Part shown: positions 1-11,108 of the stretch, one piece after another | Numbering within the stretch: the first letter of the stretch is position 1 | Layout: each line of letters begins with the position of its first letter | From: Pleurodeles waltl | Taxonomy: Eukaryota; Chordata; Amphibia; Caudata; Salamandridae | Assembly: GCF_031143425.1 (NCBI RefSeq) | Contig: NC_090444.1 | Location: 1,317,515,324 to 1,317,579,323, forward strand | Direction: 5' to 3' | DNA length: 64,000 nt | Made by a program: the position numbers and the translations under genes | Notes under the pieces: model-generated | What the model saw: only the letters and a program-made list of their open reading frames with translations | The model's database searches: none | Told to the model about the DNA's origin: nothing

Positions 1-658
1 CAGCCAACATGTGTTTGGTCACGCTGGTGACTTTTTCAAGGCTGTAGAAAAGCATACATATACATACTTTGTCATTCTTCTTACATGGAAAATAATGAGT
101 AATGTACCTAATCAAATAATAGTGGTCACTAACAGAATTCTTTTACTTTTGTGATCTCTGTAAAGGGACCATATAGAAAATGGGAAGGTCCCAAAGGATG
201 AGCAATCAGATAGAGGAGTCATGGACATGGCCAAACCACCAAGAGTCACAGAAAGCTGTCAAGGAGACACCATGTGTTACATGCCAAGAGAAGATCCGGC
301 AAAGAGAAAAAGAAGACACACTGCAGATCATATATAAAATATAGTAATGAGTAAAGTTAAAGTACAAGTGATGTAGCTCAGTGCAATACCCTAGGAGAGA
401 ATGGAGATTGTGAATAATCCAGACAAAGCATAAGTCAGTGAAGAAACCGGTAAAGGACTGTTAAGCCCATGATCATACCTATTTGGGCGAGATGGTAGCA
501 CGGCAAACTCAATAAGTCAATCATAAAAGAAATGTAAGTCTTGCGTCTAAAATTGTGAGAAAGAGAGACAATGCAAAAACAGCCGGTTATGTATGATACA
601 TTACAAAGAGTGCAAAAAGCGCATATAACACACACCACAAACGATGTTGGGAGCCCAA
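1..658. other. Unassigned flank left of the satellite block
   Basis: AT-rich sequence with no convincing gene. One 90-codon open frame on the minus strand runs into the satellite array and has no recognisable domain, so I do not call it. This stretch and 13471 onward are probably the two sides of the site into which the satellite block was placed, because the same 16 bp ends this stretch and starts the other. Confidence 0.5.
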
Positions 659-674
659 TATCCTCTAAAGTCTG
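659..674 (+). repeat. 16-bp direct repeat flanking the satellite block, left copy
   Basis: The sequence tatcctctaaagtctg directly abuts the first base of array 1. An identical copy lies at 13455-13470, directly after array 2. Two perfect 16-bp copies at the outer edges of a 12.8-kb block look like a target-site duplication. The length fits LINE-type target-primed insertion, but no poly-A tail is present. Confidence 0.8.
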
Positions 675-728
675 AACAGTCAAAATGGGGAGCACCCTGT
701 CTTCCATTCCAGCATTTGTGACCCCAAG

Positions 729-749
729 GCATCATGGTAAATGCAGTCA
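729..749 (-). promoter_or_regulatory. Conserved 21-bp block, possible snRNA-type promoter element
   Basis: In ribozyme sense this reads tgactgcatttaccatgatg plus c. It is identical in array 2 (6135-6155), although the surrounding sequence has diverged, and it lies about 71-73 nt downstream of the cleavage site in both arrays. Newt satellite 2 is known to be transcribed from an snRNA-type promoter. The TTACC start resembles the 5' half of vertebrate proximal sequence elements. The promoter role is inference; the conservation is visible. Confidence 0.4.
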
Positions 750-813
750 TTAGCACGAATTTGAATAGAGTTTTGAATGTTTTTCACCATAAGTTGGTGC
801 GGCGAGTGCCGTA

Positions 814-858
814 TCTTCGGACACGTGTTTCTGGCTATTTGGCCGTCATCAGCGAAGA
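814..858 (-). ncRNA. Hammerhead ribozyme, array 1 representative copy
   Basis: Read on the minus strand in order: stem I arm TCTTCG, core CTGATGA, stem II GGC/GCC with a CAAATA loop, core GAAA, very short stem III CACGTG, then TC and stem I arm CGAAGA. The two stem I arms pair perfectly. Cleavage is expected after the C of GTC, between 820 and 819. Stem III has only A-U plus two pairs and a two-base loop; this marks the newt hammerhead, which is known to work best as a dimer, and CACGTG is self-complementary. Odd point: the usual G10.1-C11.1 pair is replaced by C opposite A, in both arrays. The other copies lie every 316 bp. Confidence 0.9.
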
Positions 859-1129
859 GCAACGTGTAGCTGGCGGGGTTGCTTGAAATGCCGCCTTGAA
901 AGTATTCACAGGTTTAAGTACCACTCAAGAAGGCGCACAGGTGCTTCACCCGAGCTCGTCAGCTCAGAGGCTCACGGGAGCCTTAATTACAACAGTCAAA
1001 ATGGGGAGCACCCTGTCTTCCATTCCAGCATTTGTGACCCCAAGGCATCATGGTAAATGCAGTCATTAGCACGAATTTGAATAGAGTTTTGAATGTTTTT
1101 CACCATAAGTTGGTGCGGCGAGTGCCGTA

Positions 1130-1174
1130 TCTTCGTACACGTGTTTCTGGCTATTTGGCCGTCATCAGCGAAGA
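1130..1174 (-). ncRNA. Hammerhead ribozyme with altered cleavage-site base
   Basis: In this unit plus-strand G1136 is T, so the cleavage-site base C17 becomes A (GTA instead of GTC). Hammerheads accept A, C or U at this position, so the copy should still cut, probably more slowly. All other core bases match its neighbours. Confidence 0.7.
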
Positions 1175-4100
1175 GCAACGTGTAGCTGGCGGGGTTGCTT
1201 GAAATGCCGCCTTGAAAGTATTCACAGGTTTAAGTACCACTCAAGAAGGCGCACAGGTGCTTCACCCGAGCTCGTCAGCTCAGAGGCTCACGGGAGCCTT
1301 AATTACAACAGTCAAAATGGGGAGCACCCTGTCTTCCATTCCAGCATTTTTGACCCCAAGGCATCATGGTAAATGCAGTCATTAGCACGAATTTGAATTG
1401 AGTTTTGAATGTTTTTCACCATAAGTTGGTGCGGCGAGTGCCGTATCTTCGGACACGTGTTTCTGGCTATTTGGCCGTCATCAGCGAAGAGCAACGTGTA
1501 GCTGGCGGGGTTGCTTGAAATGCCGCCTTGAAAGTATTCACAGGTTTAAGTACCACTCAAGAAGGCGCACAGGTGCTTCACCCGAGCTCGTCAGCTCAGA
1601 GGCTCACGGGAGCCTTAATTACAACAGTCAAAATGGGGAGCACCCTGTCTTCCATTCCAGCATTTGTGACCCCCAGGCATCATGGTAAATGCAGTCATTA
1701 GCACGAATTTGAATAGAGTTTTGAATGTTTTTCACCATAAGTTGGTGCGGCGAGTGCCGTATCTTCGGACACGTGTTTCTGGCTATTTGGCCGTCATCAG
1801 CGAAGAGCAACGTGTAGCTGGCGGGGTTGCTTGAAATGCCGCCTTGAAAGTATTCACAGGTTTAAGTACCACTCAAGAAGGCGCACAGGTGCTTCACCCG
1901 AGCTCGTCAGCTCAGAGGCTCACGGCAGCCTTAATTACAACAGTCAAAATGGGGAGCACCCTGTCTTCCATTCCAGCATTTGTGACCCCAAGGCATCATG
2001 GTAAATGCAGTCATTAGCACGAATTTGAATAGAGTTTTGAATGTTTTTCACCATAAGTTGGTGCGGCGAGTGCCGTATCTTCGGACACGTGTTTCTGGCT
2101 ATTTGGCCGTCATCAGCGAAGAGCAACGTGTAGCTGGCGGGGTTGCTTGAAATGCCGCCTTGAAAGTATTCACAGGTTTAAGTACCACTCAAGAAGGCGC
2201 ACAGGTGCTTCACCCGAGCTCGTCAGCTCAGAGGCTCACGGGAGCCTTAATTACAACAGTCAAAATGGGGAGCACCCTGTCTTCCATTCCAGCATTTGTG
2301 ACCCCAAGGCATCATGGTAAATGCAGTCATTAGCACGAATTTGAATAGAGTTTTGAATGTTTTTCACCATAAGTTGGTGCGGCGAGTGCCGTATCTTCGG
2401 ACACGTGTTTCTGGCTATTTGGCCGTCATCAGCGAAGAGCAACGTGTAGCTGGCGGGGTTGCTTGAAATGCCGCCTTGAAAGTATTCACAGGTTTAAGTA
2501 CCACTCAAGAAGGCGCACAGGTGCATCACCCGAGCTCGTCAGCTCAGAGGCTCACGGGAGCCTTAATTACAACAGTCAAAATGGGGAGCACCCTGTCTTC
2601 CATTCCAGCATTTGTGACCCCAAGGCATCATGGTAAATGCAGTCATTAGCACGAATTTGAATAGAGTTTTGAATGTTTTTCACCATAAGTTGGTGCGGCG
2701 AGTGCCGTATCTTCGGACACGTGTTTCTGGCTATTTGGCCGTCATCAGCGAAGAGCAACGTGTAGCTGGCGGGGTTGCTTGAAATGCCGCCTTGAAAGTA
2801 TTCACAGGTTTAAGTACCACTCAAGAAGGCGCACAGGTGCTTCACCCGAGCTCGTCAGCTCAGAGGCTCACGGGAGCCTTAATTACAACAGTCAAAATGG
2901 GGAGCACCCTGTCTTCCATTCCAGCATTTGTGACCCCAAGGCATCATGGTAAATGCAGTCATTAGCACGAATTTGAATAGAGTTTTGAATGTTTTTCACC
3001 ATAAGTTGGTGCGGCGAGTGCCGTATCTTCGGACACGTGTTTCTGGCTATTTGGCCGTCATCAGCGAAGAGCAACGTGTAGCTGGCGGGGTTGCTTGAAA
3101 TGCCGCCTTGAAAGTATTCACAGGTTTAAGTACCACTCAAGAAGGCGCACAGGTGCTTCACCCGAGCTCGTCAGCTCAGAGGCTCACGGGAGCCTTAATT
3201 ACAACAGTCAAAATGGGGAGCACCCTGTCTTCCATTCCAGCATTTGTGACCCCAAGGCATCATGGTAAATGCAGTCATTAGCACGAATTTGAATAGAGTT
3301 TTGAATGTTTTTCACCATAAGTTGGTGCGGCGAGTGCCGTATCTTCGGACACGTGTTTCTGGCTATTTGGCCGTCATCAGCGAAGAGCAACGTGTAGCTG
3401 GCGGGGTTGCTTGAAATGCCGCCTTGAAAGTATTCACAGGTTTAAGTACCACTCAAGAAGGCGCACAGGTGCTTCACCCGAGCTCGTCAGCTCAGAGGCT
3501 CACGGGAGCCTTAATTACAACAGTCAAAATGGGGAGCACCCTGTCTTCCATTCCAGCATTTGTGACCCCAAGGCATCATGGTAAATGCAGTCATTAGCAC
3601 GAATTTGAATAGAGTTTTGAATGTTTTTCACCATAAGTTGGTGCGGCGAGTGCCGTATCTTCGGACACGTGTTTCTGGCTATTTGGCCGTCATCAGCGAA
3701 GAGCAACGTGTAGCTGGCGGGGTTGCTTGAAATGCCGCCTTGAAAGTATTCACAGGTTTAAGTACCACTCAAGAAGGCGCACAGGTGCTTCACCCGAGCT
3801 CGTCAGCTCAGAGGCTCACGGGAGCCTTAATTACAACAGTCAAAATGGGGAGCACCCTGTCTTCCATTCCAGCATTTGTGACCCCAAGGCATCATGGTAA
3901 ATGCAGTCATTAGCACGAATTTGAATAGAGTTTTGAATGTTTTTCCCCATAAGTTGGTGCGGCGAGTGCCGTATCTTCGGACACGTGTTTCTGGCTATTT
4001 GGCCGTCATCAGCGAAGAGCAACGTGTAGCTGGCGGGGTTGCTTGAAATGCCGCCTTGAAAGTATTCACAGGTTTAAGTACCACTCAAGAAGGCGCACAG

Positions 4101-6006
4101 GTGCTTCACCCGAGCTCGTCAGCTCAGAGGTTCACGGGAGCCTTAATTACAACAGTCAAAATGGGGAGCACCCTGTCTTCCATTCCAGCATTTGTGACCC
4201 CAAGGCATCATGGTAAATGCAGTCATTAGCACGAATTTGAATAGAGTTTTGAATGTTTTTCACCATAAGTTGGTGCAGCGAGTGCCGTATCTTCGGACAC
4301 GTGTTTCTGGCTATTTGGCCGTCATCAGCGAAGAGCAACGTGTAGCTGGCGGGGTTGCTTGAAATGCCGCCTTGAAAGTATTCACAGGTTTAAGTACCAC
4401 TCAAGAAGGCGCACAGGTGCTTCACCCGAGCTCGTCAGCTCAGAGGCTCACGGGAGCCTTAATTACAACAGTCAAAATGGGGAGCACCCTGTCTTCCATT
4501 CCAGCATTTGTGACCCCAAGGCATCATGGTAAATGCAGTCATTAGCACGAATTTGAATAGAGTTTTGAATGTTTTTCACCATAAGTTGGTGCGGCGAGTG
4601 CCGTATCTTCGGACACGTGTTTCTGGCTATTTGGCCGTCATCAGCGAAGAGCAACGTGTAGCTGGCGGGGTTGCTTGAAATGCCGCCTTGAAAGTATTCA
4701 CAGGTTTAAGTACCACTCAAGAAGGCGCACAGGTGCTTCACCCGAGCTCGTCAGCTCAGAGGCTCACGGGAGCCTTAATTACAACAGTCAAAATGGGGAG
4801 CACCCTGTCTTCCATTCCAGCATTTGTGACCCCAAGGCATCATGGTAAATGCAGTCATTAGCACGAATTTGAATTGAGTTTTGAATGTTTTTCACCATAA
4901 GTTGGTGCGGCGAGTGCCGTATCTTCGGACACGTGTTTCTGGCTATTTGGCCGTCATCAGCGAAGAGCAACGTGTAGCTGGCGGGGTTGCTTGAAATGCC
5001 GCCTTGAAAGTATTCACAGGTTTAAGTACCACTCAAGAAGGCGCACAGGTGCTTCACCCGAGCTCGTCAGCTCAGAGGCTCACGGGAGCCTTAATTACAA
5101 CAGTCAAAATGGGGAGCACCCTGTCTTCCATTCCAGCATTTGTGACCCCAAGGCATCATGGTAAATGCAGTCATTAGCACGAATTTGAATAGAGTTTTGA
5201 ATGTTTTTCACCATAAGTTGGTGCGGCGAGTGCCGTATCTTCGGACACGTGTTTCTGGCTATTTGGCCGTCATCAGCGAAGAGCAACGTGTAGCTGGCGG
5301 GGTTGCTTGAAATGCCGCCTTGAAAGTATTCACAGGTTTAAGTACCACTCAAGAAGGCGCACAGGTGCTTCACCCGAGCTCGTCAGCTCAGAGGCTCACG
5401 GGAGCCTTAATTACAACAGTCAAAATGGGGAGCACCCTGTCTTCCATTCCAGCATTTGTGACCCCAAGGCATCATGGTAAATGCAGTCATTAGCACGAAT
5501 TTGAATAGAGTTTTGAATGTTTTTCACCATAAGTTGGTGCGGCGAGTGCCGTATCTTCGGACACGTGTTTCTGGCTATTTGGCCGTCATCAGCGAAGAGC
5601 AACGTGTAGCTGGCGGGGTTGCTTGAAATGCCGCCTTGAAAGTATTCACAGGTTTAAGTACCACTCAAGAAGGCGCACAGGTGCTTCACCCGAGCTCGTC
5701 AGCTCAGAGGCTCACGGGAGCCTTAATTACAACAGTCAAAATGGGGGGCACCCTGTCTTCCATTCCAGCATTTGTGACCCCAAGGCATCATGGTAAATGC
5801 AGTGATTAGCACGAATTTGAATAGAGTTTTGAATGTTTTTCACCATAAGTTGGTGCGGCGAGTGCCGTATCTTCGGACACGTGTTTCTGGCTATTTGGCC
5901 GTCATCAGCGAAGAGCAACGTGTAGCTGGCGGGGTTGCTTGAAATGCCGCCTTGAAAGTATTCACAGGTTTAAGTACCACTCAAGAAGGCGCACAGGTGC
6001 TTCACC

Positions 6007-6040
6007 CGAGCTCGTCAGCTCAGCTCTCTGCTGATGACGG
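6007..6040. other. Inversion junction between the two satellite arrays
   Basis: Array 1 ends at gagctcgtcagctcag and array 2 begins at ctctctgctgatgacg without filler. The junction is itself imperfectly palindromic (gtcagc ... gctgatgac). Array 2 starts a few bases before the 5' arm of its first ribozyme. Because the ribozyme strand is minus on the left and plus on the right, the arrays are joined 5' to 5' in RNA sense. Confidence 0.85.
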
Positions 6041-6068
6041 GCTAAACCTAGAAACACGTGTCCAGAGA
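6025..6068 (+). ncRNA. Hammerhead ribozyme, array 2 representative copy
   Basis: In order: stem I arm TCTCTG (6025-6030), core CTGATGA (6031-6037), stem II GGG/CCT with a CTAAA loop, core GAAA (6051-6054), stem III CACGTG (6055-6060), TC, stem I arm CAGAGA (6063-6068). Expected cleavage lies between 6062 and 6063. Compared with array 1, stem I changed on both arms and still pairs perfectly; stem II changed on both arms and still pairs with one G-U. A hairpin just downstream (6073-6084, CAGC/GCTG) matches CGGC/GCCG in array 1 (800-811), again with paired changes. These compensatory changes support RNA-level selection in the past. Confidence 0.92.
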
Positions 6069-6134
6069 TACACAGCACTTGCTGCACCTACTTAGGTGAA
6101 AGACTTTTGATTACTTTTTCAACACAAAACAAAG

Positions 6135-6155
6135 TGACTGCATTTACCATGATGC
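6135..6155 (+). promoter_or_regulatory. Conserved 21-bp block, array 2 copy
   Basis: Identical to the block at 729-749 in array 1 and starting 73 nt after the cleavage site. It recurs every 315 bp. A proximal-sequence-element role is possible but unproven. I see no perfect octamer (ATGCAAAT) nearby; array 1 has a 7-of-8 match (ATTCAAAT) a little upstream in RNA sense, and array 2 does not. Confidence 0.4.
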
Positions 6156-8859
6156 ATTGGGGCTAACTTTTTGCTGGAGTGTGAGGCAGTGTGCTCCCTT
6201 TTTTCTTTTTGTCCAATTACTGCTCCCTTGAGCTAACGAGCTGACGAGCTCTGGTGAGGCACCTGTGCGCCAGTGAGTGGTACATAAACCTGAGAAGACT
6301 TTTGGCGGCATTTCAAGCAACCCCACAGACTTTGGCTGCTCTCTGCTGATGACGGGCTAAACCTAGAAACACGTGTCCAGAGATACACAGCACTTGCTGC
6401 ACCTACTTAGGTGAAAGACTTTTGATTACTTTTTCAACACAAAACAAAGTGACTGCATTTACCATGATGCATTGGGGCTAACTTTTTGCTGGAGTGTGAG
6501 GCAGTGTGCTCCCTTTTTTCTTTTTGTCCAATGACTGCTCCCTTGAGCTAACGAGCTGACGAGCTCTGGTGAGGCACCTGTGCGCCAGTGAGTGGTACAT
6601 AAACCTGAGAAGACTTTTGGCAGCATTTCAAGCAACCCCACAGACTTTGGCTGCTCTCTGCTGATGACGGGCTAAACCTAGAAACACGTGTCCAGAGATA
6701 CACAGCACTTGCTGCACCTACTTAGGTGAAAGACTTTTGATTACTTTTTCAACACAAAACAAAGTGACTGCATTTACCATGATGCATTGGGGCTAACTTT
6801 TTGCTGGAGTGTGAGGCAGTGTGCTCCCTTTTTTCTTTTTGTCCAATGACTGCTCCCTTGAGCTAACGAGCTGACGAGCTCTGGTGAGGCACCTGTGCCC
6901 CAGTGAGTGGTACATAAACCTGAGAAGACTTTTGGCGGCATTTCAAGCAACCCCACAGACTTTGGCTGCTCTCTGCTGATGACGGGCTAAACCTAGAAAC
7001 ACGTGTCCAGAGATACACAGCACTTGCTGCACCTACTTAGGTGAAAGACTTTTGATTACTTTTTCAACACAAAACAAAGTGACTGCATTTACCATGATGC
7101 ATTGGGGCTAACTTTTTGCTGGAGTGTGAGGCAGTGTGCTCCCTTTTTTCTTTTTGTCCAATGACTGCTCCCTTGAGCTAACGAGCTGACGAGCTCTGGT
7201 GAGGCACCTGTGTGCCAGTGAGTGGTACATAAACCTGAGAAGACTTTTGGCGGCATTTCAAGCAACCCCACAGACTTTGGCTGCTCTCTGCTGATGACGG
7301 GCTAAACCTAGAAACACGTGTCCAGAGATACACAGCACTTGCTGCACCTACTTAGGTGAAAGACTTTTGATTACTTTTTCAACACAAAACAAAGTGACTG
7401 CATTTACCATGATGCATTGGGGCTAACTTTTTGCTGGAGTGTGAGGCAGTGTGCTCCCTTTTTTCTTTTTGTCCAATGACTGCTCCCTTGAGCTAACGAG
7501 CTGACGAGCTCTGGTGAGGCACCTGTGCGCCAGTGAGTGGTACATAAACCTGAGAAGACTTTTGGCGGCATTTCAAGCAACCCCACAGACTTTGGCTGCT
7601 CTCTGCTGATGACGGGCTAAACCTAGAAACACGTGTCCAGAGATACACAGCACTTGCTGCACCTACTTAGGTGAAAGACTTTTGATTACTTTTTCAACAC
7701 AAAACAAAGTGACTGCATTTACCATGATGCATTGGGGCTAACTTTTTGCTGGAGTGTGAGGCAGTGTGCTCCCTTTTTTCTTTTTGTCCAATGACTGCTC
7801 CCTTGAGCTAACGAGCTGACGAGCTCTGGTGAGGCACCTGTGCGCCAGTGAGTGGTACATAAACCTGAGAAGACTTTTGGCGGCATTTCAAGCAACCCCA
7901 CAGACTTTGGCTGCTCTCTGCTGATGACGGGCTAAACCTAGAAACACGTGTCCAGAGATACACAGCACTTGCTGCACCTACTTAGGTGAAAGACTTTTGA
8001 TTACTTTTTCAACACAAAACAAAGTGACTGCATTTACCATGATGCATTGGGGCTAACTTTTTGCTGGAGTGTGAGGCAGTGTGCTCCCTTTTTTCTTTTT
8101 GTCCAATGACTGCTCCCTTGAGCTAACGAGCTGACGAGCTCTGGTGAGGCACCTGTGCGCCAGTGAGTGGTACATAAACCTGAGAAGACTTTTGGCGGCA
8201 TTTCAAGCAACCCCACAGACTTTGGCTGCTCTCTGCTGATGACGGGCTAAACCTAGAAACACGTGTCCAGAGATACACAGCACTTGCTGCACCTACTTAG
8301 GTGAAAGACTTTTGATTACTTTTTCAACACAAAACAAAGTGACTGCATTTACCATGATGCATTGGGGCTAACTTTTTGCTGGAGTGTGAGGCAGTGTGCT
8401 CCCTTTTTTCTTTTTGTCCAATGACTGCTCCCTTGAGCTAACGAGCTGACGAGCTCTGGTGAGGCACCTGTGCGCCAGTGAGTGGTACATAAACCTGAGA
8501 AGACTTTTGACGGCATTTCAAGCAACCCCACAGACTTTAGCTGCTCTCTGCTGATGACGGGCTAAACCTAGAAACACGTGTCCAGAGATACACAGCACTT
8601 GCTGCACCTACTTAGGTGAAAGACTTTTGATTACTTTTTCAACACAAAACAAAGTGACTGCATTTACCATGATGCATTGGGGCTAACTTTTTGCTGGAGT
8701 GTGAGGCAGTGTGCTCCCTTTTTTCTTTTTGTCCAATGACTGCTCCCTTGAGCTAACGAGCTGACGAGCTCTGGTGAGGCACCTGTGCGCCAGTGAGTGG
8801 TACATAAACCTGAGAAGACTTTTGGCGGCATTTCAAGCAACCCCACAGACTTTGGCTGC

Positions 8860-8903
8860 TCTCTGCTGATGACGGGCTAAACCTAAAAACACGTGTCCAG
8901 AGA
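8860..8903 (+). pseudogene. Hammerhead copy with lost catalytic G12
   Basis: Base 8886 is A instead of G, so the core GAAA reads AAAA. G12 is the general base of the hammerhead reaction, so this unit is expected not to cleave and would leave a dimer across it. All other core bases are intact. Confidence 0.8.
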
Positions 8904-11064
8904 TACACAGCACTTGCTGCACCTACTTAGGTGAAAGACTTTTGATTACTTTTTCAACACAAAACAAAGTGACTGCATTTACCATGATGCATTGGGGCGA
9001 ACTTTTTGCTGGAGTGTGAGGCAGTGTGCTCCCTTTTTTCTTTTTGTCCAATGACTGCTCCCTTGAGCTAACGAGCTGACGAGCTCTGGTGAGGCACCTG
9101 TGCGCCAGTGAGTGGTACATAAACCTGAGAAGACTTTTGGCGGCATTTCAAGCAACCCCACAGACTTTGGCTGCTCTCTGCTGATGACGGGCTAAACCTA
9201 GAAACACGTGTCCAGAGATACACAGCACTTGCTGCACCTACTTAGGTGAAAGACTTTTGATTACTTTTTCAACACAAAACAAAGTGACTGCATTTACCAT
9301 GATGCATTGGGGCTAACTTTTTGCTGGAGTGTGAGGCAGTGTGCTCCCTTTTTTCTTTTTGTCCAATGACTGCTCCCTTGAGCTAACGAGCTGACGAGCT
9401 CTGGTGAGGCACCTGTGCGCCAGTGAGTGGTACATAAACCTGAGAAGACTTTTGGCGGCATTTCAAGCAACCCCACAGACTTTGGCTGCTCTCTGCTGAT
9501 GACGGGCTAAACCTAGAAACACGTGTCCAGAGATACACAGCACTTGCTGCACCTACTTAGGTGAAAGACTTTTGATTACTTTTTCAACACAAAACAAAGT
9601 GACTGCATTTACCATGATGCATTGGGGCTAACTTTTTGCTGGAGTGTGAGGCAGTGTGCTCCCTTTTTTCTTTTTGTCCAATGACTGCTCCCTTGAGCTA
9701 ACGAGCTGACGAGCTCTGGTGAGGCACCTGTGCGCCAGTGAGTGGTACATAAACCTGAGAAGACTTTTGGCGGCATTTCAAGCAACCCCACAGACTTTGG
9801 CTGCTCTCTGCTGATGACGGGCTAAACCTAGAAACACGTGTCCAGAGATACACAGCACTTGCTGCACCTACTTAGGTGAAAGACTTTTGATTACTTTTTC
9901 AACACAAAACAAAGTGACTGCATTTACCATGATGCATTGGGGCTAACTTTTTGCTGGAGTGTGAGGCAGTGTGCTCCCTTTTTTCTTTTTGTCCAATGAC
10001 TGCTCCCTTGAGCTAACGAGCTGACGAGCTCTGGTGAGGCACCTGTGCGCCAGTGAGTGGTACATAAACCTGAGAAGACTTTTGGCGGCATTTCAAGCAA
10101 CCCCACAGACTTTGGCTGCTCTCTGCTGATGACGGGCTAAACCTAGAAACACGTGTCCAGAGATACACAGCACTTGCTGCACCTACTTAGGTGAAAGACT
10201 TTTGATTACTTTTTCAACACAAAACAAAGTGACTGCATTTACCATGATGCATTGGGGCTAACTTTTTGCTGGAGTGTGAGGCAGTGTGCTCCCTTTTTTC
10301 TTTTTGTCCAATGACTGCTCCCTTGAGCTAACGAGCTGACGAACTCTGGTGAGGCACCTGTGCGCCAGTGAGTGGTACATAAACCTGAGAAGACTTTTGG
10401 CGGCATTTCAAGCAACCCCACAGACTTTGCCTGCTCTCTGCTGATGACGGGCTAAACCTAGAAACACGTGTCCAGAGATACACAGCACTTGCTGCACCTA
10501 CTTAGGTGAAAGACTTTTGATTACTTTTTCAACACAAAACAAAGTGACTGCATTTACCATGATGCATTGGGGCTAACTTTTTGCTGGAGTGTGAGGCAGT
10601 GTGCTCCCTTTTTTCTTTTTGTCCAATGACTGCTCCCTTGAGCTAACGAGCTGACGAGCTCTGGTGAGGCACCTGTGCGCCAGTGAGTGGTACATAAACC
10701 TGAGAAGACTTTTGACGGCATTTCAAGCAACCCCACAGACTTTGGCTGCTCTCTGCTGATGACGGGCTAAACCTAGAAACACGTGTCCAGAGATACACAG
10801 CACTTGCTGCACCTACTTAGGTGAAAGACTTTTGATTACTTTTTCAACACAAAACAAAGTGACTGCATTTACCATGATGCATTGGGGCTAACTTTTTGCT
10901 GGAGTGTGAGGCAGTGTGCTCCCTTTTTTCTTTTTGTCCAATGACTGCTCCCTTGAGCTAACGAGCTGACGAGCTCTGGTGAGGCACCTGTGCGCCAGTG
11001 AGTGGTACATAAACCTGAGAAGACTTTTGGCGGCATTTCAAGCAACCCCACAGACTTTGGCTGC

Positions 11065-11108
11065 TCTCTGCTGATGACGGGCTAAACCTAAAAACACGTG
11101 TCCAGAGA
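11065..11108 (+). pseudogene. Second hammerhead copy with lost catalytic G12
   Basis: Base 11091 is A instead of G, the same change as at 8886, seven units later. Either the two units share descent through unequal exchange or conversion, or the site mutated twice. The unit is predicted to be inactive. Confidence 0.8.

Larger units (their letters stand above)
675..6022 (-). repeat. Hammerhead satellite array 1 (316 bp x ~17)
   Basis: About 17 head-to-tail units with a strict 316-bp period. Units differ from one another by only a few bases. The minus strand of every unit carries a hammerhead ribozyme, at 814+316k for k=0 to 16. A transcript of the minus strand would be cut once per unit into ~316-nt monomers. 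The reverse complement aligns end to end with array 2 at roughly 60-65% identity by eye, with strong conservation in the ribozyme, in a block reading tgactgcatttaccatgatg, and around gagctcgtcagctc. Size, tandem layout and ribozyme match the newt satellite 2 family (established knowledge). The repeated 60-codon minus-strand frames are a by-product of the periodicity. Confidence 0.95.
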
